A DNA stretch of 64,000 nt, from positions 1 through 64,000 of the forward strand of contig CAWEBN010000005.1 in the NCBI GenBank assembly GCA_963807305.1, written 5' to 3'. Source of the DNA: JAOPZW01 sp963807305 (lineage in GTDB: Bacteria; Actinomycetota; Thermoleophilia; Solirubrobacterales; Solirubrobacteraceae). The translations under genes were made by a program, and so were the position numbers. Below are positions 33,506 to 41,821 of this stretch, piece after piece. Under the pieces are notes generated by a model, which saw only the letters and a list, made by a program, of their open reading frames with translations, was not told where the DNA came from and did not search any database. Within the stretch, counting starts at the first letter, position 1, and each line of letters starts with the position of its first letter.

Positions 33506-35577
33506 AGGGTCGTCGTCGACGAGCCGCTGGTGATCGTCACCTTGCGCCCGACGCGGGCCACTGCGGCCATCACCTGCGAGCTGCCCACCCGGCCGTCGTT
33601 GCCGCCGAACCCGCCGTTGCCGCTGGTCAGCACCCAGCGCACGCGCCCGCTGCGGACAGCATCCGCCAGCCACGTCGTGGTGACCTGGCTCTCGCGTCCG
33701 GAGAAGCCGCCGATGCCGGCGACGTTCGCGCCCGACTGGATGATCGACGCGGCCGCGCCGGACTGGCTGGAGACGGCGATGGCGGCGCCGCCGTGCTGCT
33801 TGGCGTAGGCCACGGCCTGGCTCAGCCCGGCGTTGTCGCCGCCGAACGCCCCGCCGCCGCCGGTGCCGCCACCCGGGGCGGCGCCGCCGAACCGGCCGCG
33901 GGCGGTGCCCGCGCCGGGCGGGCCGCCCGCCGTCCCGGCGCCGAGCTGCCCGCCGGCCGCGCCCGGCTGCGTGCCGGCGCCGGGGGGAGCGCCGAAGCCG
34001 CCGCCGGGGCCGCCGCGACCGGGGCCACCGCCGAAGCCGACCTGTGCGGGCCCGCCCGCCGGAAACGTCCCGGTGGTCGAGTGCCCGAGGGTCTGCACGG
34101 CCCAGCTCGCGGGGGCCAGGAGCAGCAGCCCGAGCGCGGCGGCGAGGACGGCCGCGCGCAGGCGCCCGCGGACGGCGATGAGCGCCACGGCCGTCACCGC
34201 GCCGCCCACGAGCAGGACGGCGGGCAGCCACGTGAGTTGACCGGGCAGCTTGTGCAGTACGAGCAGCTCGGTCGTAACCCCTGCGGCAAGCGCGACGGCC
34301 GCGCCGAGACCGGCTGCGCGATGGCCTGACAGGAACCAGCCCGCCCCGGCGCCCACGAGCATCGCCGTGAAGGGCGCCAGCTGGGCGACGTAGTAGGGGT
34401 GGAAGATCCCCTGGGCGAAGCTGAAGGCGACGGCGGTGGTGAGGAACGTCCCGCCGGTGGCGATCAGCCAGCCGGTGCGGGCGTCCGCGCGCCGCAGGCG
34501 CGTGACCGCCGCCAGGACGACGATCGCGATCGTGGCGAAGCCCACCAGCCAGCCGGCCTGGCCGCCGAGCCCCTCGTTGAACAGCCGCAGGGGACCGGTG
34601 GCGCCGCCGAACGTGGTGCCACCGCCCGGGCCGCCGCCGCCCATGATCTGCGGGCCGCCGGCCTGGCCGTCGAGCCGCCCCAGCCCGTTGTAGTTGAGGA
34701 TCAGGCTGAGGATGCTGTTGTCGCTCGTGCCCGAGATCCACGGGCGGCTCGACGCGGGCGTGAGCATCATCAGCAGCGGCCACGCGCCGCCCACGACGAC
34801 CATCGCGGCGCCGCCGGCCAGCAGCTGGCGGATCGCCGTGAGGCGGCCGCGCGGGGCGATCCACATCCACGCCGCCACGATCGCGGGCACGACGAGCAGG
34901 GCGGCGCCCATCTTCGTCTCGAAGCCGAGCCCGACGCACACCCCTGCGAGGACGATCCAGCGCGTGCGGCCGTCCTGCAGCGCGCGCACGAGGCACCACA
35001 GAGCGCCCACGCAGCAGAGCGCGAGCAGCGCATCGGGGTTGTTGTAGCGCGAGATCGCGACAGTGATCGGGGTGAGCGCGAGCACCAGTCCGGCCACGAA
35101 GGCGGCGGTGCGCCCCCACAGGCGGCGGGTCAGGTCATAGGCCAGCGCGACCGTCGCGACGCCCATGAGCGCCTGCGGTACGAGGACGCTCCATGAATGA
35201 AAGCCGAAGACCCGGGCCGAGAGCGCCTGGACCCAGAGCGCGAGCGGCGGCTTGTCCACGGTCATCAGCCCGCTCGGGTCGAAGGAGTCGTAGAGGAAGT
35301 TGTGCCAGCTCGAGCTCATCGAGCGCACGGCGGCGCTGTAGTAGTCGTTGGCCCAGCCGTTGCGGTTGAGCGCCCAGAGGTTGAGCACTCCCGCGAGCAG
35401 CAGCAGCGCACCGAGCTCGGGGAAGGGCAGTGCGCGACGGCGCGTGACCGCGCGGCTGCGCGGCTGGTCGAAGGCCTCCGGGCGGCGGCGCGTGCGATCG
35501 GACGCGGGCGCGGCGGGCGCGGTGGCGGGAGCGAGCCGCGAGAGCCGCGGGCGCAGGGAGTCGGGAATCGTCGGCAT
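33457..35577 (-). CDS. GT39/ArnT-like membrane glycosyltransferase with Gly-rich loop
   Basis: A 706-residue integral membrane transferase (GT-C fold). Early catalytic acid NGWANDYYSAAVRSM, then SFDPSGLMTVDKPPLALW, and LTPITVAISRYNNPDALLAL are typical of the PMT/ArnT group. About a dozen membrane helices are followed by an outer domain containing an extreme glycine-rich stretch (about residues 510-600) and a C-terminal SSxxGAAASIIQSGANVAG region. It would move a sugar from a polyprenyl-phosphate donor to protein or lipid outside the membrane. ATG 35577 is chosen because the four-box promoter covers the GTG at 35613. Confidence 0.9.
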   Translation of the reverse strand: MPTIPDSLRPRLSRLAPATAPAAPASDRTRRRPEAFDQPRSRAVTRRRALPFPELGALLLLAGVLNLWALNRNGWANDYYSAAVRSMSSSWHNFLYDSFDPSGLMTVDKPPLALWVQALSARVFGFHSWSVLVPQALMGVATVALAYDLTRRLWGRTAAFVAGLVLALTPITVAISRYNNPDALLALCCVGALWCLVRALQDGRTRWIVLAGVCVGLGFETKMGAALLVVPAIVAAWMWIAPRGRLTAIRQLLAGGAAMVVVGGAWPLLMMLTPASSRPWISGTSDNSILSLILNYNGLGRLDGQAGGPQIMGGGGPGGGTTFGGATGPLRLFNEGLGGQAGWLVGFATIAIVVLAAVTRLRRADARTGWLIATGGTFLTTAVAFSFAQGIFHPYYVAQLAPFTAMLVGAGAGWFLSGHRAAGLGAAVALAAGVTTELLVLHKLPGQLTWLPAVLLVGGAVTAVALIAVRGRLRAAVLAAALGLLLLAPASWAVQTLGHSTTGTFPAGGPAQVGFGGGPGRGGPGGGFGAPPGAGTQPGAAGGQLGAGTAGGPPGAGTARGRFGGAAPGGGTGGGGAFGGDNAGLSQAVAYAKQHGGAAIAVSSQSGAAASIIQSGANVAGIGGFSGRESQVTTTWLADAVRSGRVRWVLTSGNGGFGGNDGRVGSSQVMAAVARVGRKVTITSGSSTTTLYDLSGRADALAPAGS

Positions 35578-35587
35578 GATGGGCAAC

Positions 35588-35643
35588 AGCGTCGGCGTGC
35601 CGGCTTGGAGCACTGCGAGCCGGCCCTGGGAATAGCCTGAGTC
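35588..35643 (-). promoter_or_regulatory. four-box 11-bp-periodic promoter of the GT39 gene
   Basis: Read on the minus strand, boxes begin at 35643 (GACTCA), 35632 (TTCCCA), 35621 (GGCTCG) and 35610 (CTCCAA), each 11 bp apart. Eleven bases then lead to the -10 GACGCT (35593-35588), and ATG 35577 follows 10 bases later. Box matches are weaker than at the other four sites, but the spacing and -10 are the same. Confidence 0.55.
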
Positions 35644-35647
35644 GCCC

Positions 35648-35703
35648 GACTCGGGAAGCTCTCAGGTCCGGCCCAGGCAGCTCTGAGGGCGCGTCCCGAT
35701 GCT
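35648..35703 (+). promoter_or_regulatory. four-box 11-bp-periodic promoter of the dioxygenase gene
   Basis: Boxes at 35648 (GACTCG), 35659 (CTCTCA), 35670 (GGCCCA) and 35681 (CTCTGA) are in exact 11-bp steps. The -10 GATGCT lies at 35698-35703 after an 11-base gap, and ATG 35710 follows 6 bases on. It stands back-to-back with the array of the divergent GT39 gene, with 4 bases between the outermost boxes. Confidence 0.65.
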
Positions 35704-35709
35704 GGCGCG

Positions 35710-36435
35710 ATGAACAAGCAAGCCCGTTTGCTGCGCCGGCGCGAAGCCGTCCTCACCCTCGCCGGCTTGGGCCTCACGGGCGCGCTGGGCGCGCGCGCGT
35801 CGGGCGTGCTCGGCACCCCCGGCGCCGAGGCCGCCGGCACATGCGTCCTCAGCCCCGAGGTCACCGAGGGCCCCTACTGGATCGACAACAGGCTCACCCG
35901 CCGCGACATCACCGAGGGCAGGCCGGGCCTGCCGCTCGAGCTCGTCCTCACCGTGAAGGACGCCAAGACGTGCACGGCGATCAAGGCCGCCGACGTCGAG
36001 ATCTGGCACTGCGACGCCGTGGGGGTCTACTCCGGCTACGAGCGCGCAGCGGCCGGCGCGCCGGGCGGCCGGCAAGCCTCCCCGACCGACTCCGACCGCT
36101 ACCTGCGCGGCCACCAGAAGGCCGCTGCCGACGGTCGGGTGCGCTTCCTGACCATCTATCCCGGCTGGTATCGCGGGCGCACGCCGCACATCCACCTCAA
36201 GGTGCACGTGGGCGGCAGCGTGGTCCACACGGGCCAGGTCTTCTTCGACGAGAAGACGACCGCCGCCGTCTACCGCCACTCCCCCTACAAGTCCCACGGC
36301 CAGCCCGACACGAGCCACGCCGAGGACATGATCTACGCCCAGGCCGGCCGCGCCCGCGCGACGCTCGGGCTGAGCAGGCGCAGCCACGGTCGCAAGGGCT
36401 ACCGCGGCGCCATCACCCTCGGCGTCGCGACCTGA
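35710..36435 (+). CDS. Tat-exported intradiol ring-cleavage dioxygenase-like protein
   Basis: A 241-residue protein. The N-terminus LLRRREAVLTLAGLGLTG has a twin-arginine signal (RRR then hydrophobic core), and a mature domain begins near ATCVLSP-type sequence at residue 43. The Fe(III) ligands of intradiol dioxygenases are visible: Tyr in TEGPYWID, Tyr in IYPGWYRGR, His-x-His in TPHIHLKVHV. The family cleaves catechols between the hydroxyls, but exported members have unknown substrates. Its promoter belongs to the envelope-type box set, which suggests an envelope role rather than classical aromatic catabolism. Confidence 0.87.
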   Translation: MNKQARLLRRREAVLTLAGLGLTGALGARASGVLGTPGAEAAGTCVLSPEVTEGPYWIDNRLTRRDITEGRPGLPLELVLTVKDAKTCTAIKAADVEIWHCDAVGVYSGYERAAAGAPGGRQASPTDSDRYLRGHQKAAADGRVRFLTIYPGWYRGRTPHIHLKVHVGGSVVHTGQVFFDEKTTAAVYRHSPYKSHGQPDTSHAEDMIYAQAGRARATLGLSRRSHGRKGYRGAITLGVAT

Positions 36436-36486
36436 TTCTTCGACAGTTCTTCGGCGCGCGCCCCTCCTTCGGCCGACTAAGGAGAC

Positions 36487-36945
36487 ATGACCATCAACGC
36501 AGTAGGCAGCACGCCGACGAGCTGGCCGGTGGGCTCGGGCCACCGGCCTCACCGCCACGACCACACGAAGATGATCGAGCCCGCGGCCAAGGCGCTGGGG
36601 ATCAGCACCGCCGACCTCGAGACCCAGCTCGAGGCCGCCAAGAGCCTGAGCGACGTCGCGTCGGCCCAGGGCGTCAGCCAGGACGACCTGGTGGCGGCGA
36701 TCGCCGCCGACCTCAAGACGCACGAGCCCGACGGCGCGCCTGCCCTCAGCGACGCGCAGGCCACCCAGATGGCGACCGCCATCGTCCAGCGCAAGCCGGG
36801 CGAGGGTCGGGCGGCCGGCGCCGACCCGAGCGCGCTCACGGAGAAGCTCATGTGGGGCGACACGGGCGCCACCGGGCAGAGCGCATCGGGGGACGCCGGC
36901 GGCTCCGCGGCCACGAGCGGGCTGCTGGTCGACGAGTACGCCTAG
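36487..36945 (+). CDS. hypothetical soluble protein with short helical repeat
   Basis: A 152-residue, probably cytoplasmic protein with a histidine-rich N-terminal patch (GHRPHRHDHTKM) followed by helical segments ALGISTADLETQLEAAKSL and SDVASAQGVSQDDLVAAI, a pattern seen in small actinobacterial hypothetical proteins. AAGGAG lies 5-6 bases before the ATG. Function is unknown. A perfect hairpin follows 10 bases after the stop. Confidence 0.65.
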   Translation: MTINAVGSTPTSWPVGSGHRPHRHDHTKMIEPAAKALGISTADLETQLEAAKSLSDVASAQGVSQDDLVAAIAADLKTHEPDGAPALSDAQATQMATAIVQRKPGEGRAAGADPSALTEKLMWGDTGATGQSASGDAGGSAATSGLLVDEYA

Positions 36946-36955
36946 GGGCGCTTGG

Positions 36956-36981
36956 TATCGCCTGGCCGCGCCCAGGCGATA
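36956..36981. terminator. perfect 10-bp inverted repeat, terminator or operator
   Basis: TATCGCCTGG and CCAGGCGATA pair perfectly around CCGCGC. It begins 10 bases after the preceding gene's stop and lies about 105 bp before the seven-gene catabolic operon. No T run follows, so termination would be factor-assisted or weak. The AT-flanked symmetric arms would also suit a dimeric repressor of the operon. Confidence 0.5.
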
Positions 36982-37085
36982 GAACTGCGGTTGTCAGGAC
37001 ACCGATGATCGCGAGGGCCTGCCGATGACCGAGGACTCCAGGCGGTACGAGCCGGGCGCGCACGCCGCGCGCGAGCAGCATCAGC

Positions 37086-37979
37086 GTGTCGGCTGAGCGC
37101 GTCGTCGGCTTCGTCGGCCTGGGCGCGATGGGCGCGCACATGGTCGCGCGCCTGATCGACGCCGGGCACGACCTGGCGGTCTACGACACGCGCGCCGAGG
37201 CGATGGAGCCGCATGTCGCGCGCGGGGCGCAGGCCTGCGACTCGGCCGGCGCGGTGGCCGGCGTGGCGGACACCGTGTTCGTCAGCCTGCCGACGCCCGA
37301 CGTTGTCCGGGCCGTCGCCGGCGACCTGGCGGGCGGCGGCGCGCTGCGCGCCTACGTCGACCTCTCGACGACCGGCCCCGAGGCCGCCGCCGAGGTGGCC
37401 GCGGCTCTGAGCGCGGCCGGGATCGCGTGCCTCGACGCGCCCGTGAGCGGTGGCGTCGCCGGTGCTCAGGCCGGGACGCTGACCATCATGGCCGCGGGCG
37501 ACGAGGAGCTCTTCGCGTCGCTGAGCCCGCTGCTCGCGGCGCTGGGGCGCAACGTCGTGCTCGTGGGTTCGGAGCCCGGCCAGGGCCAGCTGGCCAAGGT
37601 CCTCAACAACCTGCTCTCGGCCAGCGCCATCGCCATCACCGGCGAGGCTCTGGCCCTCGGGGTGCACGGCGGCCTCTCGGCGCGCACGCTGCTCGACGTC
37701 TTCAACTCGAGCAGCGGGCGCAACACGGCGAGCGCGGACAAGTTCCCCAAGCACGTGCTCCCGCGGACCTTCGGCGCCGGCTTCCGGCTCGAGCTGATGG
37801 ACAAGGACGTCCAGCTGTGCCTGGCCGAGGCGCACCGCCGGGAGGTGCCGATGGCGCTCGGCGGCGCGGTCGGGGAGCTGTGGGCGCGGGCGGCCGCGAG
37901 CGCGGCCGACGGTGCCGACTGCACCGAGATCGTCCGCATGCTCGAGGCGGATGCCGGGGTCGTGGTCGGCGATGAGTAG
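37086..37979 (+). CDS. 3-hydroxyisobutyrate-dehydrogenase-family protein, copy A
   Basis: A 297-residue beta-hydroxyacid dehydrogenase. The Rossmann motif VGFVGLGAMGAHMVARL, substrate loop DAPVSGGVAGAQAGTLTIM, and catalytic lysine in GQLAKVLNNLL are present. It oxidises or reduces a 3-hydroxyacid or tartronate-semialdehyde-like compound with NAD(P). The GTG start opens the seven-gene operon, whose members overlap. A paralog (39557-40447) lies three genes downstream, so the pathway probably includes two related hydroxyacid steps. Confidence 0.9.
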   Translation: MSAERVVGFVGLGAMGAHMVARLIDAGHDLAVYDTRAEAMEPHVARGAQACDSAGAVAGVADTVFVSLPTPDVVRAVAGDLAGGGALRAYVDLSTTGPEAAAEVAAALSAAGIACLDAPVSGGVAGAQAGTLTIMAAGDEELFASLSPLLAALGRNVVLVGSEPGQGQLAKVLNNLLSASAIAITGEALALGVHGGLSARTLLDVFNSSSGRNTASADKFPKHVLPRTFGAGFRLELMDKDVQLCLAEAHRREVPMALGGAVGELWARAAASAADGADCTEIVRMLEADAGVVVGDE

Positions 37980-38760
37980 CGGCTGGAGCGTGCTCGCCGT
38001 GCGCTACGCGACGCTCGAGACGACGCGCAGCGAGGCCTACTACCGCTATCAGGCCTACGGCGAGCCCGACGGCCCGCAGGTGCTCGACTACTACTTCTGG
38101 GTCCTGCGGCGCGGCGACGAGACGATCCTCGTCGACACCGGCTTCGATCCCGACGTCGGGCGCCGGCGCGGGCGGACGCTGCTGATCGAGCCGGCCGACG
38201 CGATGGCCGCGCTCGGCATCGGCCCGGAGAGCGTCTCGCGCATCGTGCTCACCCACCTGCACTACGACCACACCGGCAACCTCGACCTCTTCCCCGACGC
38301 CGAGCTGCTCGTCGCGGCGCGCGACCTCGACTTCTGGCTCGGCCCGCTCGCGCGCCGCGCTCAGTTCGCCCACGCGGTCGAGGCGGGCGAGCTGGGCCAG
38401 GTCCTGGCCGCGGTCGACGCCGGCCGCGTCCGGCGCCTGGAGGGCGGCGAGGAGATCGCCGAGGGCGTGCACGCCATCCTGCTCGGCGGCCACTCGCCCG
38501 GGCAGATGGCGCTGAGGATCGACGCGCTCGGGGGCGCGGTCGTGCTCGCCTCCGACGCGCTGCACTTCTACGAGGAGCTCGAGCGCGACCGGCCCTTCGG
38601 CGTCTTCGCCGACCTGGCCGAGATGTACGAGGCCTACGACACACTGCGCGAGCTGTCCGCGCCGGGCACGCACCTGGTGCCCGGCCACGACGCCGAGGTC
38701 ATGTCCCGCTACCCGCGCGTCGAGGGCTCGGCGCGCGACTTCGCTGTGGAGATCCGATGA
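37972..38760 (+). CDS. metallo-beta-lactamase-fold lactonase-like hydrolase
   Basis: A 262-residue MBL enzyme starting at ATG 37972, inside the end of copy A. The metal motif THLHYDHTGNLDLF (HxHxDH), VLASDALHFYEELE, and LVPGHDAEVMSRYP match the AHL-lactonase/AttM branch, as does the N-terminal DYYFWVLRRGDETILVDTGF. It probably opens a lactone or related ester in the pathway. The C-terminus overlaps the next gene by ATGA. Confidence 0.88.
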   Translation: MSSGWSVLAVRYATLETTRSEAYYRYQAYGEPDGPQVLDYYFWVLRRGDETILVDTGFDPDVGRRRGRTLLIEPADAMAALGIGPESVSRIVLTHLHYDHTGNLDLFPDAELLVAARDLDFWLGPLARRAQFAHAVEAGELGQVLAAVDAGRVRRLEGGEEIAEGVHAILLGGHSPGQMALRIDALGGAVVLASDALHFYEELERDRPFGVFADLAEMYEAYDTLRELSAPGTHLVPGHDAEVMSRYPRVEGSARDFAVEIR

Positions 38761-39560
38761 CTGCGAGCACAGGCAACAGCGGAGAGCAGGGCTCGTCGGG
38801 CGAGTTGCGACGCGCTGGTGCGGAAGACCGACGCCGGGACCTGCGCGAGGCCTTCATCGAGGCGCGCGGCTTCTGGACCCCGCTGTGGGAGGGCCTGCTC
38901 GACATCGACCCCGACTTCTTCGAGGCGTACCTCGGCTTCTCGTCGGTGCCGTGGCGCAGCGGGCCGCTCGAGCCCAAGGTCAAGGAGCTCGTCCTGCTGG
39001 CGATGGACGCCGCCGCGACGCACCTGTTCGAGCCCGGGATCCGCCAGCACGTGCGCAACGCGATCGGCCACGGGGCGACGCGCGAGGAGCTGATGGAGGT
39101 GCTCGAGCTCACGAGCACCCTGGGGATCCACGCCTGCAACATCGGCGTGCCGATCCTCGTGGACGAGCTCGAGACCGCCGGGCAGCCGATCGACCGAGAG
39201 CTCGACGAGCGCCGCCTCGAGGTCAAGGCCGACTTCGAGGCCAAGCGCGGCTACTGGCATCCCTTCTGGGACGACATCCTCGCCCTGGACCCCGAGTTCC
39301 TGGCGGCCTACACGCAGTTCTCCGGGGTCCCGTGGACCCACGGCGTGCTCGAGCCCAAGGTCAAGGAGATGATCTACATCGCCTTCGACGTCGCGGCGAC
39401 GCACCTCTACGAGCCCGGTCTGCGCGCGCACATCCGCAACGCGCTCGGCCTCGGAGCGACCCGTGAGGAGATCATGGAGGTCATCGAGCTCGTGAGCGTC
39501 ATCGGGATCCACTCGTGCGCGGTCGGCGTGCCGATCCTCATCGAGGAGCTGGGCGCGTGA
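38757..39560 (+). CDS. double-domain carboxymuconolactone decarboxylase-like protein
   Basis: A 267-residue tandem duplication of the CMD/AhpD fold. Each half has a parallel set of motifs: FSSVPWRSGPLEPKVKELVL then IRQHVRNAIGHGATREELME, and FSGVPWTHGVLEPKVKEMIY then LRAHIRNALGLGATREEIME. The AhpD CxxC pair is absent; each half has HACNIG or HSCAVG in that region. It could be a true gamma-CMD-like decarboxylase or isomerase. Each unit is about 110 residues; in related families the domain works as a trimer or hexamer. Confidence 0.87.
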   Translation: MTASTGNSGEQGSSGELRRAGAEDRRRDLREAFIEARGFWTPLWEGLLDIDPDFFEAYLGFSSVPWRSGPLEPKVKELVLLAMDAAATHLFEPGIRQHVRNAIGHGATREELMEVLELTSTLGIHACNIGVPILVDELETAGQPIDRELDERRLEVKADFEAKRGYWHPFWDDILALDPEFLAAYTQFSGVPWTHGVLEPKVKEMIYIAFDVAATHLYEPGLRAHIRNALGLGATREEIMEVIELVSVIGIHSCAVGVPILIEELGA

Positions 39561-40447
39561 CCGTCGGGCTCGTCGGGCTGGGGAACATGGGCGGGCGCAT
39601 CGCCCGCCGGCTCGTGGATGGCGGCGAGGACGTGGTCGGCTTCGATCTGGACGCCGGGCGCGCGGCCGACGCGGGCGCGCGGGCGGCCGGGTCGCCGGCC
39701 GAGGTCGCGCGCGAGGCCGACGTCGTGCTCCTCTCGCTGCCCGACTCGCCTGCCATCGAGGCAGTCATCGACACGCTCGCCGGCGACCTGCGCGCCGGGC
39801 AGGTCGTCGTCGACCTCAGCACCGCGGCGCCGGCCTCGACCGTCGCGATCCACGAGCGCCTGGCCGCTCGCGGCGTGGCCTACGTCGACGCCGGCATCTC
39901 GGGCGGCGCCGCCGCCGCCGAGGCCGGCACGCTGACCATCATGGCCGGCGGCGAGGCCGAGGCGCTCGACGCGGTGCGGCCGGTGCTCGCGCACTTCGCC
40001 GGCGCCGTGCACCACATGGGCGCCAGCGGCAGCGGCCACGTGGCCAAGCTCATCAACAACTTCCTCAACGCCGTCAGCCTGGCCGCCACCGCCGAGGCGA
40101 TGATCGCCGGGCGCAAGGCCGGGCTGGACCTGCGCCAGCTGCTCGAGGTGGTCAACGCCGGCAGCGGGGTCAACTTCGCCACGCTGAACCGCTTCCCGCG
40201 GATCGTCGAGGGCGACTACCTCGAGGGCGGCCTGACCAGCGACCTGATGGCCAAGGACGTGATGCTCTACCTCGACCTCGCGCGCGAGCTGGGTATCACG
40301 AGCCTCAACGGGCCGCCGTGCCTGGCCGCGTTCCATCTCGCCGCGGCACTGGGCTACGGCGACCAGATCTCCAACCGCGTGGTCGACGCGCTCGGCGACA
40401 TCGCCGGCGGCGTGCGCATCCACGACCAGACCAGGGAGGCGACATGA
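39557..40447 (+). CDS. 3-hydroxyisobutyrate-dehydrogenase-family protein, copy B
   Basis: A 296-residue paralog of the first operon gene. It begins with GTG 39557 overlapping the CMD stop (GTGA). VGLVGLGNMGGRIARRLV, DAGISGGAAAAEAGTLTIM, and GHVAKLINNFLNA with the catalytic lysine are intact. Compared with copy A, the substrate loop carries DAGISGG rather than DAPVSGG, hinting at a different acid. It overlaps the cupin gene by ATGA. Confidence 0.9.
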   Translation: MTVGLVGLGNMGGRIARRLVDGGEDVVGFDLDAGRAADAGARAAGSPAEVAREADVVLLSLPDSPAIEAVIDTLAGDLRAGQVVVDLSTAAPASTVAIHERLAARGVAYVDAGISGGAAAAEAGTLTIMAGGEAEALDAVRPVLAHFAGAVHHMGASGSGHVAKLINNFLNAVSLAATAEAMIAGRKAGLDLRQLLEVVNAGSGVNFATLNRFPRIVEGDYLEGGLTSDLMAKDVMLYLDLARELGITSLNGPPCLAAFHLAAALGYGDQISNRVVDALGDIAGGVRIHDQTREAT

Positions 40448-40839
40448 AGATCGTCCGCGGCCGCGAGGGCAGGCCCTCCGAGCAGCGCACCGACACGTTC
40501 ACCGGCGAGGTGTGGGGCGACGTCGTCCTCGCCGGCGAGGGCATCACCGTCAACAGCGTCTTCTTCGCCCCGGGCGCGCGGACGCACTGGCACACGCACG
40601 GCGTCGGGCAGGTCCTGCACGTCACGCACGGGCGCGGGCTGCTGTGGTCCTCCGACGAGGAGCGCGGCGTCGTCCTCGAGCCCGGCGATGTCGCGCACAT
40701 CCCGGCCGGCGAGCGCCACTGGCACGGCGGCGCGCCCGACTCCTACCTGCTGCACCTGGCCATCTCGGTGGGCCCGGCCGACTGGCTCGAGCCAGTCACC
40801 GACGACGAGTACGAGGAGGTCGTCCGTGTCCTCGCCTGA
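40444..40839 (+). CDS. cupin-domain enzyme or binding protein in catabolic operon
   Basis: A 131-residue cupin with THWHTHGVGQVLHVTHGRG (motif 1: two His and a Gln in place of Glu) and PAGERHWHGGAPDS (motif 2). It resembles the small cupins often found with CMD proteins (YhhW- or CMD-cupin-like). It may decarboxylate or isomerise the intermediate. The next gene begins inside its 3' end, with AGGAGGT at 40814-40820 serving as ribosome binding site. Confidence 0.87.
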   Translation: MKIVRGREGRPSEQRTDTFTGEVWGDVVLAGEGITVNSVFFAPGARTHWHTHGVGQVLHVTHGRGLLWSSDEERGVVLEPGDVAHIPAGERHWHGGAPDSYLLHLAISVGPADWLEPVTDDEYEEVVRVLA

Positions 40840-41821
40840 TCCCGTGACCTCGCGCCGCGGCTTCTTCTGGACCGGCGTCGAGAAGGTCCAGAGCCCGTTT
40901 GGCACCGTCGTGCGCGGACCCATGTACGTCGAGTGGGAGGAGCCCGTCGAGGTCACCCAGCCCTACCCGATGGTGCTCATCCACGGCGGCGGCGGCCAGG
41001 GGCTCGACTGGATGCAGACCTTCGACGGGCGCCCCGGCTGGGCGCCCATGCTCGTCCAACGGGGCTACAAGGTCTACGTCGTCGACCGCCCGGGCCACGG
41101 GCGCTCGTCCTTTCACCCCGACGTCATCGCCCCGATGGGAGCGCCCTTCCCGCTCGAGGCCGGCGTCGGGATCTTCCGCTCGCCGACCGAAGGCCCGATG
41201 TCGCACCCGACCGCCCACCTGCACACGCAGTGGCCGGGCACGGGCGAGGACGACGATCCCGCCCTCGAGGCGATCGTCGCGTCCAGCGGTCCGGTGCCCG
41301 AGCTCAGGGTCTCCCAGGAGCTCGACCAGTCGCGCGGCGCCGAGCTGCTCGACCGCATCGGGCCTGCGGTGGTGATGGCGCACTCGCTCGGAGGGCCCGC
41401 GGGCTGGCTGATCGCCGACGCCCGGCCCGACCTCGTCAAGGCGCTCGTCGAGATCGAGCCCGTCGGGCCGCCGTTCGCCGAGAACCCCGCGCTGGGCCTC
41501 ACGCTCGAGTATGGGCTGACCACGGCGCCGCTGACCTACGACCCGCCCGTCGGCGACCCCGCCGAGCTCGAGGGCAAGCCGCGGCGGCTGCCCAACCTCG
41601 CCCGAGTGCCGATCGCGTACGTCTCGGCGCCGGCGTCGCCGTTCGTGCACTTCCACGACGCGATGGTCGCGTTCCTGCAAGAGGCCGGCTGCGACGTGAC
41701 CAGCCTCAAGCTGGCCGAACAGGGCGTGGAGGGCAACGGCCACGCGATGATGCTCGAGAGGAACAACGCCGAGGCGCTCGAGCCGATCGCGCGCTGGATC
41801 GAGACCACGGTCGGCGCATGA
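40826..41821 (+). CDS. alpha/beta hydrolase in catabolic operon
   Basis: A 331-residue alpha/beta hydrolase from GTG 40826, with AGGAGGT five bases upstream. The oxyanion region LIHGGGGQGLDW, nucleophile elbow MAHSLGGPAGW (GxSxG-like, HSLGG), and the C-terminal catalytic histidine in EGNGHAMMLERNN are visible. It probably hydrolyses an ester or C-C bond of the operon's substrate. TGA overlaps the following ATG. Confidence 0.87.
   Translation: MSSPDPVTSRRGFFWTGVEKVQSPFGTVVRGPMYVEWEEPVEVTQPYPMVLIHGGGGQGLDWMQTFDGRPGWAPMLVQRGYKVYVVDRPGHGRSSFHPDVIAPMGAPFPLEAGVGIFRSPTEGPMSHPTAHLHTQWPGTGEDDDPALEAIVASSGPVPELRVSQELDQSRGAELLDRIGPAVVMAHSLGGPAGWLIADARPDLVKALVEIEPVGPPFAENPALGLTLEYGLTTAPLTYDPPVGDPAELEGKPRRLPNLARVPIAYVSAPASPFVHFHDAMVAFLQEAGCDVTSLKLAEQGVEGNGHAMMLERNNAEALEPIARWIETTVGA

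Noticed and set aside
31997..35119. A 1040-codon minus-strand open frame
   Set aside because: It overlaps the cysteine-desulfurase-like gene and GT39 in wrong frames and has no domain signature.
35577..35613. GTG at 35613 as start of the GT39 gene
   Set aside because: This codon lies next to the promoter boxes and upstream of the -10; a start there would put the promoter inside the coding region.
37025..37096. A 23-codon frame (ATG 37025) before the catabolic operon as a leader peptide
   Set aside because: It has no ribosome binding site, no runs of regulatory codons and no hairpin after it; a chance frame is likelier.
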